Source of the DNA: Neoechinorhynchus agilis
Lineage: Eukaryota; Acanthocephala
Reading direction: 5' to 3'
Assembly (NCBI GenBank): GCA_051530055.1
Contig: CM121341.1
Location: 14,260,001-14,324,000, forward strand
Length of the DNA stretch: 64,000 nucleotides
Shown here: positions 1 through 10,626 of the stretch, piece after piece
How the letters are laid out: each line of letters begins with the position of its first letter
Position numbering within the stretch: the stretch's first letter is position 1
The notes under the pieces: generated by a model
Seen by the model: the letters and a program-made list of their open reading frames with translations, nothing else
Told to the model about the DNA's origin: nothing
Databases searched by the model: none
Made by a program: the position numbers and the translations under genes

Positions 1-1
1 C

Positions 2-212
2 GATGGGCATCAATATGTATTCATCCCGATTGAGGTGGAATCGCTGGGATGCCTCGGGAAAGAAGCCGATTATTTCCTTTCCCGACTGAGAAAGATGCTG
101 AAATATGTCACCGGCGATATGCGCTCCAGCAGCTTCCTGCTGCAGCGAATCCGCGAGGCGATCCAACGCGGCAATGCAGCGGCCATCAAGGAAGCTGCCG
201 AACAATCATAAC
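2..212 (+). mobile_element. LINE-D 3' end: C-terminal coding fragment
   Basis: The frame starting at base 2 is open to a TAA at about 211 and encodes the last 69 or so residues of a reverse-transcriptase protein. It shows the family hallmark order: a PIEVESLG-like segment, then LRKMLKYVTGD, then QRIREAIQRGNAA. This tail (VETxG ... GDxRS ... QRxxxAIQRGNAA) is known from the C-terminus of LINE-type polyproteins in many invertebrates. Upstream sequence lies outside the window. Other copies of the same tail occur at about 4.6, 26.2, 46.2, 51.3-52.3, 56.2, 59.9 and 60.2 kb. It is called LINE-D here as a local label. Confidence 0.65.
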
Positions 213-1490
213 GTATGAGTAATGCGGATTTCATATGACTGCGAAATAAAATTCTGTGACTGGAATTCCAGCTAAGAATATAAAAATAAGTGTTTTTCAA
301 CCTATGAGTTTGGCCTAACGTTTTGATTGCTGAAGGTTTCTAAATTTACGATCTACACTTAAGGTCATTTCACACTTCTGCGTTTTCAAGATTCGAATGT
401 TGAAGGTTCACCTTTGAACTTTTGGAAATGTGTGAACCATGAAGGCCCAATTTCATTTACCTCTTTTGACTCTGTTCACTTGTCTATTCTGTGAATATAT
501 TTCGGGTCGAGACACAGGGTTTCCAGACTTGTTAAAAGTATTGAGTTTTCACATTTTTCCAACACTTGATGCAGAAGCTACCGGTCGATTTCACAGTTCT
601 GCTGGCTATTTTGGCTCTTTTAGTTGGGTGAGTATCTTTATTTGATAACATGGAAGCATTCAACCTATCCTAGAGCCGGAACCGGTCTATGTCTGGTGTA
701 CGTGCTCCGACGAAAAAAGAGTGCAAATTGTGTAGAAGGTCGCGAAGCTCATCTTCAAATGGGAAATGTAAGAGCTTCACCGCTCGGATCGCCTCATCAT
801 TTCTATCGACCTTATCACGGAGAAGAGGGTGAGATGCAGAATGAACCTCGTCGTAGTCTTGAGGACAAGAGTAACGATGACAGTCTCCCATCGTATGAGA
901 CCGCAAGGCATAACAATAATTTAAAAGTCTGATTTAATAACTGCTGATTAAAGAAAATCAAACTTGTTAAGTCCTGATTATTTCTATTTCTGGGACAGCT
1001 ATTAAATTGCGAATAGAAGCATCAAAGAAATTACGTTTTTAACTTTTTCTATTTGACTATGTCGAAAGTTAGAGACAGTAATCTTAATTGTGGTGGGTAT
1101 TGCTTTTAAAATGACTAAATGTAATGAAATACCATCGAGATACTGCAGTTTGTCTCGCACCAGAACCATAAAAGGAATACGAATTGTGGTGAAAGTACTC
1201 TCAGGCATGACATATGTTGTTTATTTGAACTATGTCAATTCTAATGCGATTATCTCGAAGGATTTTCTATCGTTTATAAAATAATAGAATGTTGATGTTC
1301 GGTTTCAATATCTTTTAGTCTGTCAAATATGCCCTTGAATAAAAAAGGAGCAAATTGGTATTTTACCTCGAAGGCCAGTTTTATCCTTTTAAAGTCCTGG
1401 TTAGCCGCTCGGTGCATCGCATTTATAAATAAACACATTTTTTAATTTTAACATTCTTCAATTATACACACACATTCATATATTTTAATT
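213..1490. other. No convincing gene
   Basis: Only short overlapping open frames occur here, with no recognisable domain. The stretch is AT-rich and ends in TATA/CA-rich simple sequence at about 1440-1490. Nothing else is supported. Confidence 0.5.
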
Positions 1491-1497
1491 CGAGTTT

Positions 1498-2575
1498 GGC
1501 GATGTTTTTTCCCCGGATTATTGTTGGTGTTGATCATTTATTTTAAAATATTTCGTAAGCATTTTGCTTACCCCTTGAGTTATATCTACAAATTAAGCTA
1601 AAGTTAAAATTGGACTATAGGCCTGGATCCGCAGGTTCGCCAAGCGCCATGTCGATGTACCATGAACCTAACTTACCTTGGGGACCCCCGGTATGGATCA
1701 GTCACCAGCCAATGTAACACAAACATCCACAGTACCTTCGTACTTCGAACGAGCCAAACAAATAACGTCAAGAGTGAGCACACTCAATCAAGAATATCGC
1801 AACATAACACAAGTGCTTAAATCAAGAGGATATCCATGGTCGATAATCAAGCGAGGCAAGCAACGAATCAACCGTCCAAAACGAGTAAAAGAAACCAAGA
1901 CAGCCGGACCCAAGATGTATGCATCTCTTAAGATCGTGAGCGATACGGCAAGTAAGAAGCTAAATGATCCGAAGAAAAATATTCGAACCTAAGAATCTTG
2001 TACAACAAAGGTCCAACTATCACAGGATTACTCAAGAAGAAGAGGAGTAGAGAATGCACAAAGGAGGGTATATAAAATCCCATGCACGGAATGTGATCCT
2101 ATCTATGTGGGACAAACGATGCAAGGATTGTCCAAAAGAATAGCACAACACAAACAGGCGCGCAGGAGGTTTGATGGTTCCTCAGCGATTTCCAATCGAC
2201 AGGAGAAGGAAAAACACCGTATGGACTTCGGGCGAGCATCAATAATACAGGCTGAGGCTAATTTACGAAGGAGATTGGTAATGGAGGCAATATACATCAC
2301 AGGGAATGTAACCATGGAGGGTAACAAAGCGAATCATACGCTAGTACTTTCCGAAAATTCTTGACAAAATAAAACCAAAACGTTAGATCACCGTAGCTTG
2401 TACGTAGGTGATTCACCCCATACACGGCACTTGGCGAACCCGCGCATCCACGCCTATAGTCCAATTTTGACTTTAGCTTAATTTGTAGGCATAACTGAAG
2501 AGGTAAGCAAAAAACTTACGATATATTTTAAAATAAATGATCAACAGCAACAACAATCCGGGGGAAAAGCATCGC
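1498..2575 (+). mobile_element. Penelope-like element fragment between inverted repeats
   Basis: The core at 1678-2364 encodes the end of a Penelope-like element. A linker contains a LKSRGYPWSIIKRG-type segment as found after the RT domain. It is followed by a GIY-YIG endonuclease start reading YKIPCTECDPIYVGQT and then LSKRIAQHKQARR. The core is flanked by two arms of about 150 bp in inverted orientation, 1498-1652 and 2424-2575, which still pair over most of their length. Penelope elements are known to carry such terminal repeats in direct or inverted orientation. The RT domain itself is missing and the reading frame is broken at least once, so this is a decayed remnant. Confidence 0.75.
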
Positions 2576-3480
2576 CAAAAATTCTCTATGATATATTTTA
2601 ATATTTATAAAATAAACGCTGAAACCCGAAAAGTATCTTGCGTCATCATCAATCCTGCTTTTGGCTACGAAGGTTATAATTAGTTTTGTTGAATATAGCA
2701 TTTCTATGATAAACATGGACTTACTGGCAAGCTTGAAAAACTATTGACGGAATCCAAGCTTAAATACGATTGAAAACATTGGAGCTATATGCAATGTCGA
2801 TTCATTTAACGAAATAGCTCAAAATACGGAGTTAGAAATGAGTTGTATTATGGACATTTCGTTTGCATGATCTCTACAGATAAGGAAGGCGAGTAGACAC
2901 TCGCTAAGGACGTAAATCGCATGAAATCATCGATAAAGCAAATTGGTAAGGAATTTGGAGGTGAAAATAACGAAGATTAATACTTTTAGGTACTCGCCCA
3001 TCGATAAGAGATGAAGGTAAATGGTTTATATAATATTGATCGGTACAACGTTATATTCGTGTTTAAACAAGACTTATAACCATCGATAATTTTTCAATTT
3101 GTGAAAAAGGTTTTCAATCCGATAAAAACCAATTTTCATTTTTGACTAAAAATTAAGTAGTGTCAAGCGAAATCTGCTTCAAATGAAAAATCCCATTGTT
3201 TATAGTCATACTAATGTTTGTGAAAGTCAACTTCAACAATTTCACGGGTCTTTTCTTCTGATCAATAACCCATGGTGTAAACTAAAAAATTTTGCGGCCA
3301 TTACGAATATCATAAAGAATTTAGGAATATACCGAACAAATCTGTGAGCGAATCTAAAGTCGAATAAGCATTCCTCGCATGTTACATATTGGAATGGTCA
3401 TACACTGCTGAAAAAAAATGCCACGGTGTTTTCTTATCTTGATCAACATTGAAGAATGTCACTTTTGTTATACTAAACGA
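2576..3480. other. No convincing gene
   Basis: AT-rich sequence with no open frame that resembles a known family. It lies between the Penelope remnant and the end of the MTRES1-like gene. Confidence 0.5.
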
Positions 3481-3523
3481 TTATTCTGTTTTGTGATAAT
3501 AGCGATCCCCTGTAAACCATTCG

Positions 3524-4247
3524 TCAACTCCATACGTCGTCAATGAGCAATCCACTCTTCCACACATGCAAAGTGACCTTAAATCGTCCGTTATCCTGAA
3601 CAACGTTCTTAACGAGAACGCGCCTTGAATGCCGTTTCGTGCATTGGTCGCCAGTATTGATCGATTTATCCGACAGAACATCGATTGTATCACCTTCTGA
3701 TATCTTCGTGGAGGTCGTATCAAAAATACAACGTCGTTCGAAATACCTTCCTTGCTTTATTCAGTAATCGCTCACTGTTTATACGAACATCCCCATTCAA
3801 GAAAGCATTTTCAAAAGCTCTAGAAAAATGGCACATTTTTAAGGACAGAGAAGTACCGACCGTCTTGATGTTCCAAATGCAATGCTGGCAACACTGTCAA
3901 TCCTAAGTGACTTAACAATCTTTTCTACCTGCTTGCACCCTAAAAATACATCATAGTTCAATACGTTCATCCAACTCGAAAATACCCGAATTGAGAGCTT
4001 CAGTTGACATTTCAGTTTCTTCGTAATCTGAACGCGGATTTCCATCAGGAGAAAATAATGAAAATCATCGGTTTTCGTCAAAATCAACATCATCTTCTAA
4101 ATCGTTATTATTTGTTTGCCTCCTTCGGTAGGAAATTGAACGGGTTTGAGCGAGGGATAAGTCTGCTTTATTCAGCGCATGATCATCCATTCTTATATTG
4201 TTTCGGTACAATACACCCAGACGTCGAATCAAAGCGAACGTAAACAT
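3524..4247 (-). CDS. MTRES1: MTRES1-like S4-domain protein (mitochondrial RNA-binding)
   Basis: Spliced minus-strand gene. The proposed exons are 4247-3986, 3939-3861, 3819-3747 and 3703-3524, joined by GT-AG introns of 46, 41 and 43 nt that keep one frame. The N-terminus (MFTFALIRRLGVLYRN) is basic and lacks acidic residues, as expected for mitochondrial import. It is followed by an acidic stretch and then an S4 RNA-binding fold: SRRAFENAFLNGDVRIN, then ARK-ISEGDTIDVL. The end, FKVTLHVWKSGLL, matches the RVVLRRWKSLKLP end of human MTRES1. In that family the protein protects mitochondrial transcription and aids ribosome rescue. The first exon holds an in-frame TGA at 4065-4067 in the unconserved acidic part, so a further intron or a lesion must lie there. 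Confidence 0.65.
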
Positions 4248-4580
4248 CTTTGAATGACTGAATAGGTATTAGATTTCATTTCCTGTTTCTAATTGAACGC
4301 ATGGGTAAACTTAATAAGCTGAACAAATCTCAAATTTACAACATTCATGACTCTTCCAACAAAAGATACTTTTCTACAGCGATGCTTGAATATTTATGAA
4401 ATAAATCATGTGATGATAACCCCCAGGATATCTTTTTAGGACATTTGGAAAAACTTACAAGAAATGACTAACGAGGTGAGGCTTCCTTGCTAAATATTTC
4501 ATATCTAAAAAATATCTTTTCGATATAATCATCACAATCACAATTCAACCACTTTTGGGAATAAAAAGTTATTTAAAGTT

Positions 4581-4652
4581 TATGCAGCGAATCAGCGCGG
4601 CGATCCAACGCGGCAATGCCACGGCCATCAAGGAAGCTGCCATACAATCATG
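4581..4652 (+). mobile_element. LINE-D 3'-end fragment
   Basis: A 72-bp fragment encodes QRISAAIQRGNATAIKEAAI up to a TGA. It is nearly the same as the last codons of the fragment at 141-212, so it is a second truncated copy of the same LINE tail. Flanking sequence on both sides is unrelated. Confidence 0.6.
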
Positions 4653-5159
4653 ACGACAGTTGCAGAATTGGACGAAAAGCAGGAATTTGTGGACGAAAAG
4701 AATGAATGTTATTCTTCTGAAATATTTCGGATTTAAAGTTTTTAACCATTCTGAAGACAAATTTAATAGGTTTGATGCGGAGAAAACTTTTAGATTAAAC
4801 TTAGCGATTTTTCTTTTAACTGCAAGTCTTCAAAAATCACTAATTTCGCTAATAGAAAATGAAGCGATTAACGCACTAAATTTTCAAGAATACACAACGA
4901 CATAGTTTACGTGACAAAGAAAACGAAAAAAGAACTGACAAAACATAGTTCAAAACCCGATCACATAGGCTTCATCTTCACGTACCGTTAAAAGATAGAA
5001 TTTTCCATACGGAAATCTGAAGCATCCGAACACACTGAGGAAGAGATCAGACGGCGAAAGCTCGGAAATAAAGAGTTCCTTTTTTCTTTCCATTTAAAAA
5101 CAATAAGTGACCAATCATGCGGCTGGAAAATCGAAAATTAAGATCAGCAAAGCGGAATA

Positions 5160-5490
5160 TCGGGGTCTCGACAAGCGACCTAAAGAACAATAACAAGTCT
5201 ATACTTGGCCGACTAAAAATCTTCGACGCACGATAGGTGAACATCGAAGCGCTGTTGAACAAGAAAATGGACCAAAGCTCTGCAGTGGTGAGTCACTCGA
5301 CATCAAATTACCAGATTGATTTTGACAAAGTCAACGTATTGCAGCACCTGAAGAAGTTCGATGAGACGAACGAAATATTGAGATCAATAAGTCAATATCT
5401 GTTATACTTATCACGAAAGAACACATATATATAAATGAACAACTTTAAAATATATCTAACCACCCGAATGTAGTGCTCAATAAAAGAGTT
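5160..5490. repeat. Solo arms of foldback families
   Basis: Bases 5162-5200 match the right arm of the complete foldback at 26623-26788 (TCGACAAGCGACCTAAA core). Bases 5333-5410 match the arm GAAGAAGTCCGACGAGACGA of the foldback at 61557-61648 and the solo copy at about 33115-33190. Bases 5445-5480 (CCACCCGAATG) match the flank of the 26.6-26.8 kb element. This is therefore a patchwork of single arms. No gene is seen between 4.9 and 6.3 kb. Confidence 0.5.
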
Positions 5491-6359
5491 TTGAACCTAC
5501 GACTTAATGATACACTTTGAAATCGTCACCTGAATCACAACCGCATGTAACGCATTATCATGTTCGAGCTCGTTAAAAACGGATCTTTGCTGTGAATAGA
5601 CACGGAAGGCTGTAGATTTTGGCGGCGGTGTCGTCTTTGGCATAGTTGCGCGAATGTAAGTGTGTTCATGCCAAGTTATCGTTTGGTTGGTGCGATGGTC
5701 TATATGGTTGCGAATTTGGTATTAAGTCAATAAATAACATTTACGCTAGTCTAACATTGAGCATTTGGAATTCTATTTTGCCGATAAACACTCGCAACAA
5801 TACTAACCGGTAAACACTCGCCACTAGATCTCAATTCAATGTAGAAGGCTTGTCCGTGAATCAACAGAAAAAAATCAGAGTTTTTGTTTATTTGCGAAAA
5901 TCAACAATTAAGACGAATAATTTGCCACTTTTCATCGGCGGGGGAACCATCAGTTCCTTTAAACAGAGCAAAACAGCCGTAATCCCAATTCATTTCATCG
6001 TCCATCAACCTCCCCTCGACTATCATCAACCGAAATGAAAAGGAGGAAAAACCCAGCCTTACAAACACGCGAATATTCATATCAACAACCGCATTCATTG
6101 AACAAATCAGAAATCGAGTGTTTATAAGGACCCAAAGGTACATTGGTCATATTCTTTTTGGATTAAGAAATAAACGTGTTATTATCAAATTGCGCGCACT
6201 TATTTGTTTGTGTTTATGGTGTTCATCAGGAAAAGGCGTCGATGGCGGCAGAAACGGCTTTGTATTATGCATTGAACGTTTTCAAACAACTCCCAACGAT
6301 AATCGAAATTGACTGGAAACAAGTGAACTTTGATTCTTAGCTACAAGCAAATTAAGTTT

Positions 6360-6690
6360 CTAATGATGACATTGATCCGCCAACAGCCTTAATTCGGTTA
6401 CATAATCCGTCACCGACTCGGTATTCGTTTGTCGACGGGTCATCAAGCGGTACCGCGCCGCAATCACATTAGTTGCTTTGCAATATGACTTTTTTAAAAC
6501 TCCTTTAGCATCTTGATAAGTTCTACATGTTTTGATTTGAGCATAGACCTATGGACCTACACAATTGATAAGGCGGACCAATTTCCCTTTATCGTCTAGC
6601 TCGAAATCCTGTATGTAATTTTCGAATGTTGCGAGCCAATGCTCAAAGATTTCGGCTGAGTGGCAATCACTTGGTATCGTATTAGCCTAT
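6360..6690 (-). mobile_element. Gag fragment of a Gypsy-type LTR retroelement (fossil)
   Basis: On the minus strand the sequence resembles the middle of a Gypsy-type gag, with EIFEHWLATFENYI early and TESVTDYVTELRLLA near its end. No LTRs, protease, RT or integrase of this element are seen in the window. It is a short, broken, old remnant. Confidence 0.55.
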
Positions 6691-6723
6691 CTGGTTTCAG
6701 CAAAGCACCATTGACTTTATGAA

Positions 6724-7840
6724 TTGTTGTATCGAGAGTGTCGTCGTCACATTCGCCATCACACAGACATATACATGGTCAATTATGAGAAGGGCATAAA
6801 GAACGATATAAGAGGATTAAAACACTTGTGGATATATGTTGATGATGTTTGCATGGTATTCAACAATGATCCAAGTGATTTAGAGGTTGAAAGTATACTT
6901 AACGCTAAAAATCCGTCGATCCAGTGGACAATTGAGCGAGAGAAAAACAATCGAATATCTTTTCTGACGTGGAAATAGTGAAACATGTGGATAGAATCGA
7001 AACAAAGGTATACAGAAAACCCAACATAAACTGGCACACAAGTAAATGGGCATCACATTCTCCAGTGAGATACAAGATAGCAGCATCGGATGCCTTATTC
7101 AGGAAAGCTATGGGAATATGCTCCGAGGAGAAGGGACAGAGGCAAGAAATTGATTCAATAACATCAATGCTCAGAGAGGAGGGATATCCGAATTCGGCAA
7201 TTAAAAGGTCCTTAATGAAGACGAGGATGAGTTTTCAGCGAGAGAAGAATGAGACGAACACTACATCGAAAAAAACCCGAAACCCACCGCCAATCAGAAA
7301 ATATTCTTAGAATCAAAATTCATCAATGAAGCAATCTTATAAGAAGATGCACGACCCATTCGGTGTCAATATATTCTAAAGCAGCAATGAAGTTGGCGGG
7401 TATATTCAAAAAGAAACCAAAACAAGAGGATAAAAGTATAATATATAAAGTACCATGCAGACAATGCGGAAAATATTGTGTTGGACAAACAAGCCAAGGA
7501 CTAAAAAAGCGCATTGACCAGCATAAATATTGTGTGCGCAGAGCAGATGCGTCATCCGCCATAGTAATCATGTTGTAAAAACGAATCATGAGATCGGATT
7601 TGAGGATGCTCATCAGACCATGATCGAGAGTGACTGGAAAAGGAGGGTAATCAAAGAGGCGGTAATGATAAACAACAACTGTATGGAGGGGGATACCCAA
7701 AGCTGGAAGCTGAAGATTCCATACAAACTAAGACCTGCTCGGGGGGTGGGTGACAGATCACCCGCGGGCCAAAAAACCCCGAGCACCCGAGTTCTGCCCA
7801 AGCTACACTCACCATGTACTATTCTAGATACCTGAGGAGG
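6724..7840 (+). mobile_element. Penelope-like element, 5'-truncated
   Basis: This holds the end of a Penelope-type RT (LWIYVDDVCMVF, with the YVDD catalytic box), a tail with VYRKPNINWH and MLREEGYPNSAIKRSL, and then the GIY-YIG endonuclease start (YKVPCRQCGKYCVGQTSQG, LKKRIDQHK). The order RT, linker, GIY-YIG is diagnostic of EN-bearing Penelope-like elements. The 5' part of the RT is missing and the frame is interrupted more than once, so it looks inactive. It is related to, but clearly diverged from, the copy at 1.5-2.6 kb. Confidence 0.8.
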
Positions 7841-8500
7841 TCTGCATACACACGAAATTTCGTACAAATAAATCAGTCATCGGGGAGGTTAATAAGGTTG
7901 CAACTATCAATAAATTGAATTCCCCCCTCCGATTGAAATCAAAGACACAATACAACTGCAACTCAATCGTCCCAAAGGAATTTCTCTCGATTATTTTGTT
8001 AAATGTGTTCTTTATTTTGCTGATAATCGATTAACCCTCATAGTTAACGAACCAAAGGATTCCAAATGGCATAAGAACTCCATAACGAATCTAGGTTCGG
8101 CGTTAATTTTAAAACATATAGGGCGTCAGCTTCTGTGTTTCCTTTGCTTACAACATTTGAATACGATCCAACAATCTGTAAAAAAATTTACTCTTATTGT
8201 GTAATGCCGGAAATTTTTTTTCACTTCAACACAGAATAAATGTGACCGACCAGCCAGACTTAAAAAGAAATTTTGAAATCAATGCTAATGTGGAAATTCA
8301 ACGGTATCAGGGAGCGTATTGTCACCCAAGGATGCTTTCTCTTAATTTTTTGTTTTGTCTGATTTTCTAGACGAATTTGCAATTTGTTCGATGAAGGACA
8401 GCAGGTACAAAACATTTACTGCTCGACCGTAATAGAAATGTTGCTTCGATTGAAAAAAATTAAAAGGGCTTAAAAAGAAGATCCTCCAGGGTGGTAAACA
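7841..8500. other. No convincing gene
   Basis: AT-rich sequence with no recognisable coding potential or repeat matched elsewhere in the window. Confidence 0.5.
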
Positions 8501-8556
8501 TTAGAGGGTGGTAAACATAATCCCGGTTAAAGATTCCTTTATTATTATGACGCAAG
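8501..8556. repeat. Solo arm of the 33.7-kb foldback family
   Basis: The segment GGTAAACATAATCCCGG followed by TTAAAGATTC matches one arm of the complete foldback at 33741-33891. Only one arm is present here. Confidence 0.6.
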
Positions 8557-8558
8557 CA

Positions 8559-9015
8559 CAGTAAAACGTCGATTATAAGAATTAATTACGACCGGACACC
8601 ATTTGGATAAGAGATTTTTCGGATAACCGAAAACCCAATGTGATGTGTTCTTAACATGCAGGGAAAGTATAAAAATAAAATTGGCGTGGAATTACATAAT
8701 TTTAGCTTCTTTGTTGAAAATAAAGTGGAACACCGTTTATCCGAATTAATTGAGACCGAACAGCATTCAAATACGCGATTTATCGGATACCCGAAAACCC
8801 AATGATGTGTATCCAGTTTTGAAAACTAGACTACATTAAAGTTTTTAACATGAGGTGAAAGTGGTTTAGTAAAACAAAATTGATGTAGAATTTCAAAATT
8901 TTAGCTTTATTGTCTAGAAAGCATTTTGCGGTAAGAAAGCTCAATTATGTAAAGTTCATGTAGTTGAGAAAAATATATCCGGATAATTGACGTTCGGATA
9001 ATCGATTTTTCACTG
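8559..9015. mobile_element. pogo/Tigger-like MITE
   Basis: The element starts CAGTAAAACGTCGATTAT and ends with the inverted counterpart ATAATCGATTTTTCACTG, followed directly by TA. Ends of CAGT...ACTG with a 'TCGATTATCCGAA' core and TA target preference are typical of pogo/Tigger-class elements. Inside, the motif GATTTTTCGGATAACCG / GATTTATCGGATACCCG with its following AAAACCCAATG occurs twice (about 8608 and 8778), so the element contains an internal partial duplication. No transposase is encoded. Confidence 0.6.
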
Positions 9016-9288
9016 TATTTAATAAATAACCCCTACAAATTTGATCCTCTTCGATAACTGGTCGTAATTGAGTGCACTTGATTTGTAACTTACTTCGAGA
9101 AATTTATTCTTATGTTTGTCATTTCTTTTTTGGACTAGTACGACAATTATCGGTTGTAAGAATGGATAATTGAATCCTAAAATTGCAGCGAACCTAAGTA
9201 ACACTTCTATTTGTTTAATATTATTCACAAATATTCTCGAGTGGCGCCGAATTTTTGTTTTTATCGTCGTAATTAATTATTATATTTT

Positions 9289-9918
9289 ATGCAAGACAGT
9301 GCTTTACGTGTGAGCATGACCTCTATTCTCTGTTGCCACTTCAAGGGACGAAAATTAACCTCTCACAACCGCAAAAGTTCTCTTGTGTCTGTGGAATTTC
9401 ATTTACAAAAAGGAACTCAGTGCTGCTATGATAAATTAAAACTTGGAATGGCAACAAGGACGTGTTTTCTCAAACCGCTTGATAATAATCAGTTGATCGG
9501 TCTTGCACTTACAAAGTCCACGGACACAGAAGGTGTTGAAATCGCCGGTATTGGTCATTGTCTCGTTACAGGATATTCCCCAGGAATCGGAGATAAGATT
9601 TTAAGTGTCAACAACATTAATGTACAATCATTTGGAGTCCTGTGTGTCCTTAGAGTGATACTATCTGAAACAAAGAAAGGAGATATAAAGCTAGTGACCG
9701 CTAGACCAAAACGACAAACTCGGGCTTATAGAAGAAGCTATACTACGAGATACTCAAGAGCGAGTGAATTGTCGATAATGTCAAATGAAGTGCAACAGCA
9801 AGTTAATCAACGGCATCTTACTGTGCACTTAAGCCCCAAAGGTATTCCTACAAGTATAGAATTTGGACTAAAGAAAATTTCTGAACCTACATTCGTCAAT
9901 GCAATTCTCAAGATTTGA
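9289..9918 (+). CDS. PDZ-domain protein (exon)
   Basis: The frame is open for 209 codons. From about residue 60 it reads LKPLDNNQLIGLALTKS, then VEIAGIGHCLV, then GIGDKILSVNNINVQSFG and a closing strand GDIKLVTARPKR. This is the PDZ pattern: a carboxylate-binding loop, then GDxILxVNxxxV. A second weak PDZ-like start (LTVHLSPKG...IEFGLKKIS) sits near the end, so a second domain may continue in a downstream exon. PDZ domains bind C-terminal peptides of membrane and junction proteins, but which scaffold this belongs to cannot be told. The true start is unclear: the first 58 residues look unlike coding sequence of any family, and ATG at about 9451 is an alternative. Confidence 0.5.
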   Translation: MQDSALRVSMTSILCCHFKGRKLTSHNRKSSLVSVEFHLQKGTQCCYDKLKLGMATRTCFLKPLDNNQLIGLALTKSTDTEGVEIAGIGHCLVTGYSPGIGDKILSVNNINVQSFGVLCVLRVILSETKKGDIKLVTARPKRQTRAYRRSYTTRYSRASELSIMSNEVQQQVNQRHLTVHLSPKGIPTSIEFGLKKISEPTFVNAILKI

Positions 9919-10620
9919 CGTCTGAATTGTTGCTCTTGTAACGCATTGGCTAAGTACTTTTTGCTGACGTTCGAAATAGGGTTGAACGATCTGCTTTCAC
10001 ATATTCTGTAGTTTGGCCAAAATAGAGTAATATAGACTTTTTGGTTTCAAAAGTTGCTTGTCTCATCTGTAACCTTACACCGAAATCGAAAAGAAATTTC
10101 AGCTTAGCGTTTGAAAATACTTCTAATTTTCTTCATTGTTCAACTTAAAGGTTAAAGGTACTAATTTAGCGTACAAAATTTGACAAGGTTTCTTTTCATG
10201 AAAATGGTAGTCATGTTCATTCGACTAAATGGGGTATTCCAATCATCTTGTTCCTTTTGTAGCGAACTTATAAAATTCGTTTAGATTTCTTAATCCAGTC
10301 AAGCGTCCAAAAACGTAATATTCACATGGACGCTTTTGGAAAATGGGAAGAAGTTTCCCTACAACCTGATAGACATAGTCAAATCAGCAGTTACCTTAGA
10401 CAAAGTCGTCTTTCGAGTGGGATTAAAATTTCTAGAAGATGAAAGTATCGCTGGAATGATAAGAGTAAGACAATAATATCAAATTATACATTCTATATTT
10501 TTTGTCTCTTATGAAATAAAAAGAGCGATAAAACGGAAAATCATTTTTCGGTTGATTTTTGTAGGGAATTATCGAGTAGAAAAAAGAGTTAATGTCATAT
10601 TATCAATTTATATCAACTGT
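9919..10620. other. No convincing gene
   Basis: AT-rich stretch without recognisable coding sequence. Homology to the 3' flank of RBBP6 begins at about 10627. Confidence 0.5.
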
Positions 10621-10626
10621 GATGGA

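Noticed and set aside
3481-3906. A SEP-domain (p47-like) reading of the minus strand
   Set aside because: The similarity was limited to VKLWKTG-like residues. The S4-domain reading with MTRES1 explains all exons.
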